From NCBI GenBank assembly GCA_001599815.1, contig BCIA01000003.1, positions 4,712,001-4,776,000 on the forward strand: a stretch of 64,000 nt of DNA. Direction: 5' to 3'. A program made the translations under genes and the position numbers. Of this stretch, positions 12,129 to 22,387 are shown one piece after another. The stretch is from Furcasterigmium furcatum. Taxonomy: Eukaryota > Ascomycota > Sordariomycetes > Glomerellales > Plectosphaerellaceae. The number at the start of each line of letters is the position of its first letter. The first letter of the stretch is position 1. The notes beneath the pieces are model-generated. The model was not told the origin of the DNA, did not search any database, and saw only the letters and a list, made by a program, of their open reading frames with translations.

Positions 12129-13876
12129 ATGCGCGGCCTCGCGTCTCTCGGCCTCCTGGCACCCGCCGCGCTCGCGGCGGTTGTGAAACTGAACATCTCG
12201 AGTTCTGCCTCACAGTCCCTCACAATCCCTATCTCACTGGCCCCCTCCGAGTCCGGGCCCGCCGCGGCTAATAGGGGGAGCCGGAAGGCTGCCTTTGCAA
12301 GCCTGCTCGGCCCGGATCCGCTATACCCGATAGACCCTGGATCGTCGCCGTTCTGCACCTGGTGGTACGACTACGGGGGCCAACCTTGGGAGCCTACCTG
12401 TGAGGAAATCCCCGAGCTCGCGGACATCACTCGAGCCCAGTGGGTTCTCTGGGTGAGTGATGGCATAGACTCGTACAACAGAAACCTGCTCCTAATCATG
12501 AGAAGAACCCCATCCTTGCCGAGTCGTGTGACAACTATCTGCCTATACGCTCATACTGCATCGAGGCCTTCCGCCACCCGGTGTTGTCGACGACGACCTC
12601 GACGATGACATCTACCTCGACGAGGACATCTACCTCGACTTCCACTTCGACCTCGACTTCGACCGCACAGCAGCCCACGACCACCAGGACCACCACGAAT
12701 ACCACCCCTCCTACGACAACTACCATCCCCAACGACATTACCACCCCGACCCCCATCCAGCCCGGCATGGTCACCAACTGCAACAGGTTCCAGCCCGTAC
12801 GTGAGACTACCACCTGCACCAGCATCGTAAACTGGGTCGGGATCACCCTCGCCCAGCTCCTCAGGTGGAATCCCGGCATCGGCCCGAACTGCGAGACTCT
12901 CTGGGTCGGCACACATGCCTGTGTAGGCGTTATCGGCGGCGACGACGACCCGCCCACGCCGACCACCAGCCCGGGCACCCCCGGCAACGGCATTGAGACT
13001 CCGATGCCTATCCAGCCTGGCATGGTCACCAACTGCAACAGGTTCCAGCCCGTGCGCGAGACTACCACCTGCACCAGCATCGTAAATTGGACCGGGATCA
13101 CCTTCGCCCAGCTCCTTAGGTGGAATCCCGGCATCGGTCCAAACTGCGAGACTCTCTGGGTCGGCACAAATGCCTGTGTTGGTGTCATCAACGACAATGA
13201 GCCTCCCACGCCGACCACCACCCCCGGCAACGGCATCGCAACCCCATTCCCGGTCCAGCCCGGCATACCTACGAACTGCAATAGGTTCCAGCCCGTACGC
13301 GAGACCACCACCTGCGATAGCATCGTGAGCTGGACCAGGATAGACAGACGCGATTTCCATGCCTGGAACCCAACTGTCGGAACAAACTGCCAGAACCTAC
13401 AGGTCGGATCGCATGCTTGCGTCGGTGTCATTGACAACACCGCGAGGAACGGCATCCCAACTCCCCTGCCCATCCAGCCCGGCATACCCACCAACTGCAA
13501 TAGGTTCCAGCCTGTGCGCGAGACGACAACTTGCACTAGCATCGTGAACTGGACCGGCATCACCTGGGCCGAGTTTAATTCCTGGAACCCCGACGTAGGA
13601 ACAAGCTGCCAGAACCTGCGGGTCGGCACCAACGCCTGCGTCGGCGTCGTCGACAACACGCCCAGGAACGGCATAGCCACGCCGACGCCCATCCAGGCCG
13701 GCATGGCGTCCAACTGCAACAGGTTCGCCACTATCAGGCCCACGACGACCTGCCAGGGCGTCCTTGAGTGGAATAGCATCTCGCTGGCCAACTTTGTAAA
13801 ATGGAACCCGGACGTCGGCGCCACCTGCACCAACCTCAAGGCCAACACGTTCGCGTGCATCGGCGTCATCGGGTGA
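12129..13876 (+). CDS. Secreted five-LysM protein, 2 exons, 565 aa
   Basis: Exons 12129-12452 and 12503-13876 are joined in phase 0. The Met at 12129 gives a signal peptide (MRGLASLGLLAPAALA). The first 108 residues carry a Cys/Trp-rich unit, followed by a Thr/Ser linker coded by an ACC/TCG-rich microsatellite. From about residue 190 come five LysM-type units spaced 70-85 residues. Each has CNRF, then TTTC, a WNP motif and a terminal GT-AC-GV. LysM modules bind chitin and related N-acetylglucosamine polymers; secreted multi-LysM proteins in fungi can shield hyphae or sequester chitin fragments. There is no catalytic domain, unlike LysM chitinases. Units 1 and 2 are almost identical in DNA. 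The protein stops 3 residues after unit 5. Confidence 0.85.
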
Positions 13877-14040
13877 GCATCACGCTGACGCGACCGCCCA
13901 CGCAGGCCGACGTGGTCTCCGGGTGCACCAGGTTCGCCGAGATCAGGCCCACGACAATCTGCCAGGGAGTGCTTGACCGGAGCCTGAGTGCAGAGTATTG
14001 GTGGTGGCCTCGGGGCCTTCCAACTTTGAGTCTAGAGTAA
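13877..14040 (+). pseudogene. Degenerate sixth LysM unit downstream of the stop
   Basis: Just after the LysM gene's TGA the DNA encodes CTRFAEIRPTTICQGVLD, clearly parallel to unit 5 (CNRFATIRPTTTCQGVLE), but in another frame. It collapses after about 20 codons into SLSAEYWWW and a stop. A GTGAGC donor overlaps the TGA and an acceptor lies at 13905, but splicing them does not restore this frame. I read it as a decaying extra repeat, not a coding exon. Confidence 0.6.
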
Positions 14041-14725
14041 ACCACTCTTGTCTAATTAACTCCCTTATATTAAGTAAAGAGGTATCTGAATGTGACCACG
14101 TCTCCTATTGAGACTGTAAAAACATGTCTAGAAAGAATTAGTTATTGTCAAGGCCAGAACTGCGGGATCGCTAGTCTCAGGAGCGGATAAGGGGGCCACC
14201 GCCACCACGACCTGGCACTCCCTGGTGCAAAGGATCACTTTATTCGCTGTTGGCATGACGAGCGCAATTATTCCGCCAGCTGGTCACATAATGCTATCTT
14301 TGGATGCAGGCTCGCCCAAGGCGATCGAGGCAACCAGGCAATACTTCAGTCCGCGTTCACCACATGGTACGATGCTACGCCAAATTCTGGGCAGATGTCA
14401 TTCGTGGCACCTGACTTCGCTGTGCCTCCGACAAGAACCAAATATTCGCAGCAACGTCCCAACGGCAAGTCTGTGACATGTTGGTCCCCCGGGTCTCGGC
14501 GCCCCAATTTTTGACCTGTCCCAGCACCGCTGGGCGACAAAAGGCACGGCTGTGGAAGGGATCAGCCCCTGAGAACGGAACACCGTCGTCAGCCAAGCCT
14601 GAGCTCTCATCACCAACAAATTCCCCGGTCAGACCCTCAGGATTACAGTTCTTAAACCACCACATCCCATTTCCGTCGATGGACGCCGACTACCATCAGA
14701 ATTGTACCAAAATGAACAAGACACC
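14041..14725. other. Intergenic, AT-richer start
   Basis: The first 120 bp is notably AT-rich relative to its surroundings and probably contains the 3' end signals of the LysM gene. No gene is recognised. Confidence 0.4.
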
Positions 14726-15319
14726 ATGGTGCGAACAACTAAAGCACTCTTCCAAGGGAACTTCCCCCTCCGCGCTGTACTGGTCATCGGCGGCATCGTT
14801 TCGCTACCTTTGGCTGCAGTCCTACGGGACCAATATAACCACGAAGCCTTCAAGGTGCCCTTGGCCTTGGTCCGTCGCCCCCTATTCCCGTATTCTTACC
14901 GCGCTGACACCCCCACCAGACTATCGTCTCCCTCATCTGGTTCCTCCTCGCCTTCGGCATTTCGGGATGGACCTGGTACCGGGACATCTCCTTCTGCCCT
15001 CGCCGGGTCACTGTCCTCATGGTCGGCAGCACCATCGTCGTCGGGTGTTGCGCCGCCTGCGCTATCATGTCTTCTCTCGGGAGTGAGAATACTTCTCAGG
15101 GCGCTGCACGGGGCATGAGAAGCGTCCTGGTCGGTATTCAGGCTGGGTCCGCGTAAGTCGCAGCGTGATCTCATATGTGCTGGATGATCGCTGACATGTT
15201 TTTCCAGCGTCGGGGAGCTCACCAATGTCATCGTGAACGGGTACCAGATCTACCGTCACAAGAAGGGCCCCAGGCCGGGACATACCAGCAAAACAGGTCT
15301 TGCCACTGCGAGTGTTTGA
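14726..15319 (+). CDS. Small multi-pass membrane protein, 3 exons, 157 aa
   Basis: Exons 14726-14854, 14920-15152 and 15208-15319 join without breaking the frame. Three hydrophobic segments are visible: AVLVIGGIVSLPLAAVL (exon 1), then IVSLIWFLLAFGISGW and VLMVGSTIVVGCCAAC (exon 2). A fourth short amphipathic stretch (VLVGIQAGSAVGELTNVIV) precedes a basic tail (YRHKKGPRPG). I do not recognise the family. The first intron uses a weak GTGCCC donor, so exon 1 is less certain than the other two. A Leu/Val/Gly-rich membrane protein of this size could be a Golgi, ER or plasma-membrane component, and nothing in the neighbours suggests a role. Confidence 0.58.
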
Positions 15320-16219
15320 GATTACGACGAAAGGAATCGGAGCGTGGGACTGGCAGAATATGAGAGGTCTTACCGCTCTGTGGTAGTATCTGTCCGTGGT
15401 ATAGTAATGCTATTTTTATAAGGTGATAGCCTCGAGTCACCCTGTCAGCATAGCTTGTGGTCGGGCTACTACAACCCCGGTCCTCTTGGGTTCTAGCCTT
15501 CCAATTTTCAATGCTGTTCAACAGCTTCTGTTTGTAGCGGTTTGGAATTCTCTTAAGCATGCCATCACAGTGTTCCCAGGGGCCAAGGCTTGCTCTTCAC
15601 CGCGGTCCCAAAACACCAACCGATCCAGTCCATGTTCAGAGGTTTGATTTCAGCTTCTTCCCCAAAGTTGTGAGGCATGGATGCTCGAGGGCGGCAGGCT
15701 CGCCCGCCGAGCCAATACCAAAGCAACTTCTGCCGTGCATTTCTAATCCGGACCGTCGTGCTTACATATTGATCTCTCGGCCACTGACTAATTCATAGTC
15801 AAGTCCGATGGGTGCCGCTCCTTGCAACTGCGGCGTTAGGCGTTAGCGGGTCGAAGGCCACCAAGGCCCCGAATTCCATCCATGCATTGAGCGATTATCC
15901 TTCGTAATAATACCGAATTCGGGTCATTTCAGTACGGGTACGGACCAGCACAGAAAGTTGTCTCGACCTGGTTCTGCTGACCTAAATGGTCATCATGGGA
16001 AGATGCAAGGTGACAGGACAAATGCAAGGTGACAGACATGACAATGCAAGGTGACACTGCGCATCCGGGGTGCTGCTCCCAGTCCTCACCTCCTCTCAAG
16101 CTCTCACTACTATAAGTGTCCAGTGATGCCCTGAGTCGTGGAACTTTCCTTCAGCTAGAAGCACTCACATCGTACCATCTTCCCACAATCACAATCGTCC
16201 TGCCGCCTCAAACATCAAG
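15320..16219. other. Intergenic, promoter of NmrA-like gene 1
   Basis: No gene is seen. The right part holds the three-copy ATGCAAGGTGACA repeat listed separately and a CTATAAG box at about 16110, about 110 bp before the NmrA-like start. Confidence 0.5.
16003..16056 (+). repeat. Three direct repeats ATGCAAGGTGACA
   Basis: Exact 13-mers start at 16003, 16022 and 16044, 19 and 22 bp apart (about two helical turns). They sit 164-217 bp upstream of the NmrA-like ATG, where activator sites are expected. The AGGTGACA part resembles sites for dimeric regulators, but I cannot name the factor. The spacing argues for a regulatory cluster over chance. Confidence 0.75.
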
Positions 16220-17137
16220 ATGGCTACCTATCTGGTCACTCAGGCCACCGGCGGCCAGGCCCAAGCCGTCATCAAGCACCTCCTCGCAGCAGGGGCCAAA
16301 GTTCACGCAGTCGTCCGCGATCCCACCAAGACGCTCCCCTCGATCCTCCAGTACCCCGCCGTCACGGTCTTCAAGGGGAACAGCGAGAATGCCGACGAGA
16401 TCCTGGAGGCCGCAAAGGGCTGCAAGGGTGTCTTCCTAAACACGTTCCCCATCCCCGGTCTCGAGGAGCAGCAGGCACAGTCCGTTGTTGATGCAGCCAA
16501 GAAGTCCGGCAGCATCGATTCCATCGTCGCCAGCACCTCCTTTGCCACGGGCAACAGGAGCTTGTGGGACGACGAGGCCACCAAGAAGGCCGGCTTGCAC
16601 GGGTACTATTCGTCCAAGGCCGTCGTGGAGGACATTGTGAAGGCCTCCGGCTTATCGTACACCTTTCTGCGACCCGGGTTCATCCACTTTGACTATCTCG
16701 CCGGCCACACGGAGATGAACTGGACCGCCCTGTCGAAGGGCGAGCTGGACCATGACTACGAGGGCAGCGCAAGGATGCCGCACACAGTCGCGGACGATAT
16801 TGGCAGGTACGCGGCGGCGGCGCTGCTGGACCCGGCCAAGTTCAGGACCGTCGGGATCGAACTCCTGGGCGAGAGCCTAACAATGGAGGAGACGGCCGCG
16901 ATCGTCTCTAGGGTGGCGGGACGGGAGGTCAAGGCGAGGAAGCGCAGCACGGAAGAGCGCGAGGCCCTGCTTGGCAAGCTTTTCGTCCAGGGGTTTCACT
17001 TCTGGGCGAACGTCAAGGATTTCAGTCCTCTGCTGCGTGCGGCGAAGGAGGCGGAGGCCAAGTACGGGATCAAGTTTACCCCTGTGGAGGACGCTCTCAA
17101 GAAGGACAGGGATCTCCTCCTCGCGGTGCTTCCCTGA
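16220..17137 (+). CDS. NmrA-like NAD(P)-binding protein, 305 aa
   Basis: Single exon. The N-terminus reads MATYLVTQATGGQAQAVIKH, the Rossmann glycine motif of the NmrA/HSCARG atypical SDR family with a GG-x-Q-A variant. It continues with a basic AVVRDPTK that favours NADP(H), and a conserved FLNTFPIPGLEEQQ. Family members are NAD(P) redox sensors or reductases (isoflavone-reductase type). They usually lack the classical SDR Tyr-Lys pair, and none is clear here. Length is typical at about 300 aa. This is one of three NmrA-like genes in the window, but sequence similarity among them is low, so they are not a recent tandem family. Confidence 0.82.
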   Translation: MATYLVTQATGGQAQAVIKHLLAAGAKVHAVVRDPTKTLPSILQYPAVTVFKGNSENADEILEAAKGCKGVFLNTFPIPGLEEQQAQSVVDAAKKSGSIDSIVASTSFATGNRSLWDDEATKKAGLHGYYSSKAVVEDIVKASGLSYTFLRPGFIHFDYLAGHTEMNWTALSKGELDHDYEGSARMPHTVADDIGRYAAAALLDPAKFRTVGIELLGESLTMEETAAIVSRVAGREVKARKRSTEEREALLGKLFVQGFHFWANVKDFSPLLRAAKEAEAKYGIKFTPVEDALKKDRDLLLAVLP

Positions 17138-18202
17138 AGCCTCGGATCAAGGGTGGAGGGGAAGCGACGGGGTTTAGATACTCTCAGTGGGTTGAAGACG
17201 CTGATTGTTGGCCAATATTACCAAGTTCCTCCATGAACGTCAGTGAAATTGAAGTGTTGGATGCAGTAAATATCTCTCACAGGCGCTGACGCTGCCACCC
17301 GGGCCAACCACCTGTACGACCTCAACGCTGCGGGCAGGGCTGGGATGTCTGGGCCTACTGCTGGGCCTGATGCTGGATCTATAAGAGGAGGTCTGGCCTG
17401 CACCCTCTCAAGGGCGGGGCAGAGGTCAGCTGTCCTCGGCATCTGAATACACCTGCTGTCTGGAGCCCTCTTCACTCTGCTCCTGATATTGGCCTTCACA
17501 ATATCGCAGGAGAAGTTGATCTACCTTTTAGGCGATTCTTTCCAAATGGGCCATTATTACTTTCATGTGCTCCGAGGTACTCCTGAGCTTCATCACCGGA
17601 CTCTCGACTGACCCGTCACACGACGGACGTCAATCAGCATCTGTTTCTTGGACAACTTGGCGGCCCCAAACCGATGTACGGAACGGAGCATGAGACCCCG
17701 TGCTGCCGTACAGGATCCCCCGATGATGCGCCAAGTTGGCGCAAAACGCCTGGCTGGCGTATCCCCTCGACAGAATGAGGCCGTTCCAAGCGGCGAAACG
17801 GAGCGTTGGTCAGCTGCGTCGAGGTGGATGGCTTCTTGAGCCTCCAAAAGTTGTCGGATGCGTGCTTGGGGCTATTTGGATAATATGACCGGGCAGCTCG
17901 GCGCATGTCTGTTGCTGCCGCTTATCATGAGAGCGGCGATGCTTGTCTTTCATAGGCCTTTTTTCTGTGCCTAAGGTGATCCATTTTGGGCGCATTGGCA
18001 CATGCAGTAGGGGAAAGATGCTCCGAGGATGCCGCCAGGCTGGTCTGCTGGGGTATAAAAGCAGGAGTTCATAACCACAGCCCTCTGACGACTGGTTGTT
18101 GCATCCAAGCGAGACAACAAGCAGCACTACTTCATCACTTGTACTCCGTATAGCTCTTATCGATCATTACTCAACAAGTATTCGATCAAAACCGCCGCAG
18201 TC
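17138..18202. other. Intergenic, promoter of cysteine-rich protein gene
   Basis: About 1.06 kb without a supportable gene. The right end has a clear TATA box (listed separately) followed by a pyrimidine-poor leader. Confidence 0.5.
18053..18060 (+). promoter_or_regulatory. TATA box of the cysteine-rich protein gene
   Basis: GTATAAAA sits 143 bp upstream of the ATG at 18203, with a G-rich 5' flank. This is a good TATA context, and such boxes in fungi are commonest on strongly regulated genes. Confidence 0.55.
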
Positions 18203-18585
18203 ATGCGATTCGAAATCCCTCTCCTGGTTTCTGCTCTTCTTGCGGGCTCAACGCTCGCCTTCCCTGCCCCGTCGGAAACGGAATCCATCGCTGTAATTCC
18301 AACGCCCGATCGCTCCTGCAAAAGCATCCTCTACGACGGCTGTGGCATCGACTTCAACTGCGCCTACTGTTGTCAGCAAGAACTGGGCGGGGACTGTGCG
18401 ACATCTCGGGTATGTCTCGCCTCCTCTCCGCTTCCGAAATGACCGGAACCCAGCCTGCTGCATATAAATCCGCACGGTCATGGAGAGAGCTGACGACCGC
18501 TGTATAGTGCCGACCTTTGTCCTTTCCCGGGCCTTTTGAATGCTGGTGCGTTTGTTACGATGAAGACGGCAACCTTCTGGGTTAA
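18203..18585 (+). CDS. Small cysteine-rich secreted protein, effector-like, 94 aa
   Basis: Exons 18203-18409 and 18508-18585 join in phase 0. A signal peptide covers about the first 19 residues (MRFEIPLLVSALLAGSTLA), and a PAPSETES propeptide-like segment follows. The mature part holds ten cysteines, five predicted disulfides: SC, GC, NC, YCC and DC in exon 1, then RC, EC, WC and VC in exon 2. The second exon is only 26 codons, and the intron carries a GTATGT donor. Small size, secretion and even cysteine count fit candidate effectors, antimicrobial peptides or hydrophobin-like wall proteins. The spacing does not match hydrophobins. No known fold is recognised. Confidence 0.75.
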
Positions 18586-19059
18586 GTCTGAGCTGCGGTA
18601 CTGGGGAGGTAACAATCAAGCAAGACATGACACCAGAGTCCACGCCAGAGGTCCCCATTCTGTTCAATGGTAGTAAGAGGATATATCTATAACAAGATAG
18701 ATTTTCTCGGACGCAAAGATAGCTCAAGACGCCTTGGGCAACTAAATCGGCCTCCGCTAGGCTCTACAAACTCGTACCTAAGCGAATCTACGCCATATAG
18801 AGCGATCAAAGTCGAGAAGCCGGGGTTTTCTATAATTACTACCCGAACAATAAAGGGACATTAGTAAAGCTGCGAGAAGAACTCGCCCGTTGTGAGAATA
18901 GTATTACTATTCTTGATTTCTAACGTGTTGACCGAGGTATCTGAAGCTCTGTCATTGGAGAATGTCCCAGCGCCCTTATAGTACTTAAAGCTTAAAGATG
19001 ACGAACAGCCAAACGGTCTGCCCCGCGCCCGGTCTCCTTGCCCGATCACCGTATCGACC
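18586..19059. other. Intergenic between convergent genes
   Basis: Both flanking genes end here. The stretch includes an AT-rich element at about 18663-18710 that is partly repeated at 29412-29464 (see repeats). No gene is seen. Confidence 0.45.
18663..18710 (+). repeat. Dispersed AT-rich element, copy 1
   Basis: It begins TTCAATGGTAGTAAGAGGAT and ends TTTTCTCGG. A related stretch at 29412-29464 shares the start, a GATATA/CTATA middle and the same TTTTCTCGG end. Both copies lie in 3' flanks of secreted-protein genes. It may be a decayed mobile-element fragment or a shared 3' element. Confidence 0.4.
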
Positions 19060-20016
19060 CTATCTACTGCCGCCAGTTTCCAGCAAAGCCTCGAACACCT
19101 GCCTCGGTGTTCCCCGTGGCGGCGAAATCTCCAGGACCGCCTTGCTGGTAGTCGATGCTGTGCATTCTCCTTTCCACAGTGTGTCGGGAGCATGTTTAAT
19201 GCTCATGGCGAGGTGCTCATATCCCGGGGATTCCGCGACCATGTATTCGACGAACGACGTATCCTGGTAGGAGATGTCCTGAACCTGCGTGCCGATATGT
19301 TCCTCGACCATCTCAACGATCTCCCGTCCCGTGATGTCAACCGGCCCGTTCAGGACGTACCTGGCCTTATTGTGCCTGCTAGGATCCTGCTCTAACAGGA
19401 GGTGCGCCGCCACGGTTCCCACATCGTCCGCGTCAATAATGCCGACGGGTACATCTCGCGCGGCCACAAGCCTCAAGGTCCCCAGTTTACCGGTCTTGCG
19501 ATATTCCTTGACCAGCTCTGCCGCCGAGTAGAGGTAGAGGGCAGTGAATGAATTCGGCTGGAGCGCGGTCCACTGCAAGCCCCGAAATTCCGGCGTGCTG
19601 AGCAGGGCCTCAAGCGCCCAGTGCGTCCGGGCGTAGTATGCGGGACAGTCCGGGCGGACGTTCGGCGCCGTCGTCGAGACCCGGACGAGATACCGAACAC
19701 CGGCCCGAAGGGCGGCGAGGTAGAGGGCTGATTCTTCGGAGAACTGACTTGGCATGGCCGGGGTGGCAATAAACACCCTCTCGACTTTGTGCTCATGGAG
19801 CCAATCAGCCGTGATGTCGATCCATTTCTTCTCGACGACCTCGACGGATGGTAGCTTAGACAGCTGTTGCGGGATTCTCCCGCTCTCGGAGCGCGTGATG
19901 GCCAGGATTTTGTGGTTGGAAAAGCTGTCGTTGGAGCTCAGCAGCGCGGACAGAGTTCTCACAACGCTCCGGCCAGTGTTGCCGGTTGATCCGACCACGA
20001 GGAATGCGGGAGCCAT
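19060..20016 (-). CDS. NmrA-like NAD(P)-binding protein, 318 aa
   Basis: Single exon. I chose the Met at 20016 because it places the Rossmann motif FLVVGSTGNTGRSVVRTL at the N-terminus as in the family; an in-frame Met at 20082 would add 22 residues. ILAITRSESGR follows as the cofactor-selecting beta-2 strand region with an Arg that suggests NADPH. YLVRVSTTAPNV and HWALEALL match the middle of NmrA-like/azoreductase-type proteins. Members bind dinucleotides and act as redox sensors or quinone/enone reductases. No substrate can be assigned. The gene is convergent with the cysteine-rich peptide gene. Confidence 0.8.
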   Translation of the reverse strand: MAPAFLVVGSTGNTGRSVVRTLSALLSSNDSFSNHKILAITRSESGRIPQQLSKLPSVEVVEKKWIDITADWLHEHKVERVFIATPAMPSQFSEESALYLAALRAGVRYLVRVSTTAPNVRPDCPAYYARTHWALEALLSTPEFRGLQWTALQPNSFTALYLYSAAELVKEYRKTGKLGTLRLVAARDVPVGIIDADDVGTVAAHLLLEQDPSRHNKARYVLNGPVDITGREIVEMVEEHIGTQVQDISYQDTSFVEYMVAESPGYEHLAMSIKHAPDTLWKGECTASTTSKAVLEISPPRGTPRQVFEALLETGGSR

Positions 20017-20330
20017 GGCTTGAGATGCTAAGGTACGAGGAGTTGGTTTTGTTCCGAGGCATCGGTGAAATGATTGAATCATTTCGCCTTCTTATACTGA
20101 CGTCAACATTGCGGGGGACGCGGAGCGGACTTTGATGCTTATGTCCACTGGTACATGCGGAGTCGGGGATTGGGATAGCTCCGGAGGCTCCCGTGGTTGT
20201 CTCTAATACTCGACTAGCATAGCAAAAGCTGAAAGAGCAACAAGACGAATAATGAGGATTGCCCGGGAGCGACTAGGCAGTGCCCCCGTCAAGGCCGGTT
20301 CTCTAGAATGGCTGCTACTGTATTCCACCG

Positions 20331-20922
20331 CTAGTCTGCAAGAAACCTAACGACAACCTTACCCTCGTCGCCTGCGAGTAATTAGCCTCAGCTGTGTGTC
20401 TTGGATTCATGGACGTACCGCCCATCAGATCAGCGAACACCTTTCCATCCTCGGCTATCAGTCCGGCGCCTTTGAACATTGTTAGCTTTTCATGAGTTGC
20501 GAAGAGGCCGGTCACCCTAATTAGATGCTGTCGACTTCACCTGCAAAGTTGAGCTTGTAGGACTCCCCGTTCTTCTCGGCAGTAACAGGCTGCGCCTTAG
20601 ATTCGCCGTCACTCTTGGTGAACCAGAACACCTGCTTTGGACGAAAGCTCCGGTCCTCGGAGGTATTCCGCCCAAGGATGTATTCTGCCGACAAAAGACG
20701 GCGGTCCTTCAGGGTGAATATAGCACCGTCGGGCCCTGTTGTGGCCTGGGTTCGCACTTGAAGGTCGCTGGCAGCTTTGGCGATCGGTGTGCCGCCCACC
20801 TCAATCGTGAACGGGGAATCGAGACTGTCCATGATTCTGCCCGAGATCGTCGTCGAGCACAGAAACCCAATAATAATGAGAGAGGCGACGCATATGAAGG
20901 CAGACCTTGGCGAGAGAGGCAT
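20331..20922 (-). CDS. Membrane-anchored hypothetical protein, 3 exons, 157 aa
   Basis: Minus-strand exons are 20922-20541, 20469-20419 and 20371-20331. Evidence for splicing: the first exon ends in frame at KLNFAG. A 71-bp intron has a CTAAC branch site just before its CAAAG end. The second exon gives GLIAEDGKVFADLMGG and a 47-bp intron with GTACGT donor and CTAAT follows. The last exon ends GDEGKVVVRFLAD. Residues 8-25 (AFICVASLIIIGFLCSTT) are a signal anchor or signal peptide, so the rest is outside the cytosol. I recognise no family. The DRRLLSAEYILGRN and RPKQVFWF segments look like a compact beta-rich domain. Without splicing the protein would be 133 aa. Confidence 0.6.
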
Positions 20923-22387
20923 ATGGTGGCGTTGGCTTTGGGGTGGGGTTGGAATGATATGGTTAAGATCGATGCGTCACGGGGGGGATGGGGGACTGAA
21001 GCATCTGATTTTCCAGCCACATCTGAACGTTGTTCTTAAAGCCACCTTGGCCACTTCTCCGTCTTTCAGCTTGCTGGCGAACAACAGTCCTCATGCACGA
21101 CATCACAACGGAGGCGAACGTGCACTGGCAGTGAGATGCCGCTTACCCTTCTGGGCGCCCGCTCGAACGCGGGGGCGAACACGGGTCAGATACAAGGCCT
21201 GAGTGGTCGCTGCACGGCGCCGACGTGGGGTGACTCGTCATCTCAACTGCCTCATCGGGAGCGACGAGCCGCGCCGAAGGATCAAGTCCCGAGACTACGA
21301 CAGCAAGGGGATCGGGGAAAAGAATGGCAGATCTAAAAACGCTTCTTCTCAGATGCCTGTTTAAATAAGCAGCACGATATCGTCTGAGGGCCTTTTCGAA
21401 CGGGTGATGGATCTGGAAAGACCTCATCTCAATTTTCCTTGGCCGTGTCTTCACTCAACGGGGGAGAGTTCATCTCACCGATCGGGCCTTCGTTTTGGCG
21501 ACCCCCTTAGAGGCATTCTCCCAGAGCACGCAACTTCAGGCTCGGTCTCCGCGTCCGGTTCGCCAGTCGTCCTGGGAAGGTGGTATTGACTAGTACACTG
21601 CCGAAGCTGCGATGACCTTGTTCGGCGGGGGCGGATCGCTACTTCATCCGGCATCATGGTGTAGATCCTCGGCGGTGAGGTCCGACTAACAACACTCCAC
21701 TGCATTGCGATGCCTTTATCTGCGTTTGCCAAGTTGACGAGGCGTATGATCGACGCCAGGTATCGTCTCGGAAGCCCTGCCAAGCAAGAGAAGACGCATG
21801 AAGTGTCCACGGCAAGCGCCGACAACCGCGCGATGGTGTGGACACTTCGTCCACTGTCCGCTGAGATGCCACCATCGTGAAGCGACCCGTCTTAGATGCA
21901 ACTTGCTCAGCGCTGGCCTCAAGCCATTTGAGGAAGGACGTATCATGCCTTCAAGCCGCCGGAACATCACCAGACATGTTCAGAGACGTCGGCGAACCTC
22001 AATGTGGAAGGAGACTGATTCGCATCCTGATGCGTTGCAGCCATGAGGCCACAGAGGAGCCTACACCCAGTTCTCACGTCCCGAACTTGGCACCTCGCAA
22101 GCATCGCGGCATTTGAACTTGGCATCCACTCGTCGATAAGCGTGATGGAAGCTGGACAAGACGGGAAGGTGACGACGCTTCACAATCACGGACCAGAGTG
22201 TCGAGCATCACCATGTGATCACACCAGTACCATGACGGATAGCGAATTCCGTCCATGAGCAGGACTACAAAAGCCCGAGCCATGGCTGCATCTTGAGAAG
22301 TCGAGAGGCTCAGGCTTCAACCTGATCTTCAGACATCAGCAGCATCTGGCATTTTCCTGGCTCCCGACACTCACCTCAGCTGTCATC
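20923..22387. other. Gene-poor stretch of 1.5 kb
   Basis: No coding frame or splice model can be supported. The right end is the trypsin promoter, with a CTACAAAAG box at about 22263, some 120 bp before the ATG. Confidence 0.45.

Noticed and set aside
12535..13869. A 444-codon open frame on the minus strand across the LysM gene
   Set aside because: It mirrors the LysM repeats and the ACC/TCG linker. Its own translation is low complexity and repeats with the same period, so it is a shadow.
13873..13905. A GTGAGC..CGCAG intron extending the LysM protein into the sixth unit
   Set aside because: Joining 13872 to 13906 gives a frame different from the LysM-like one, so it would not add the unit.
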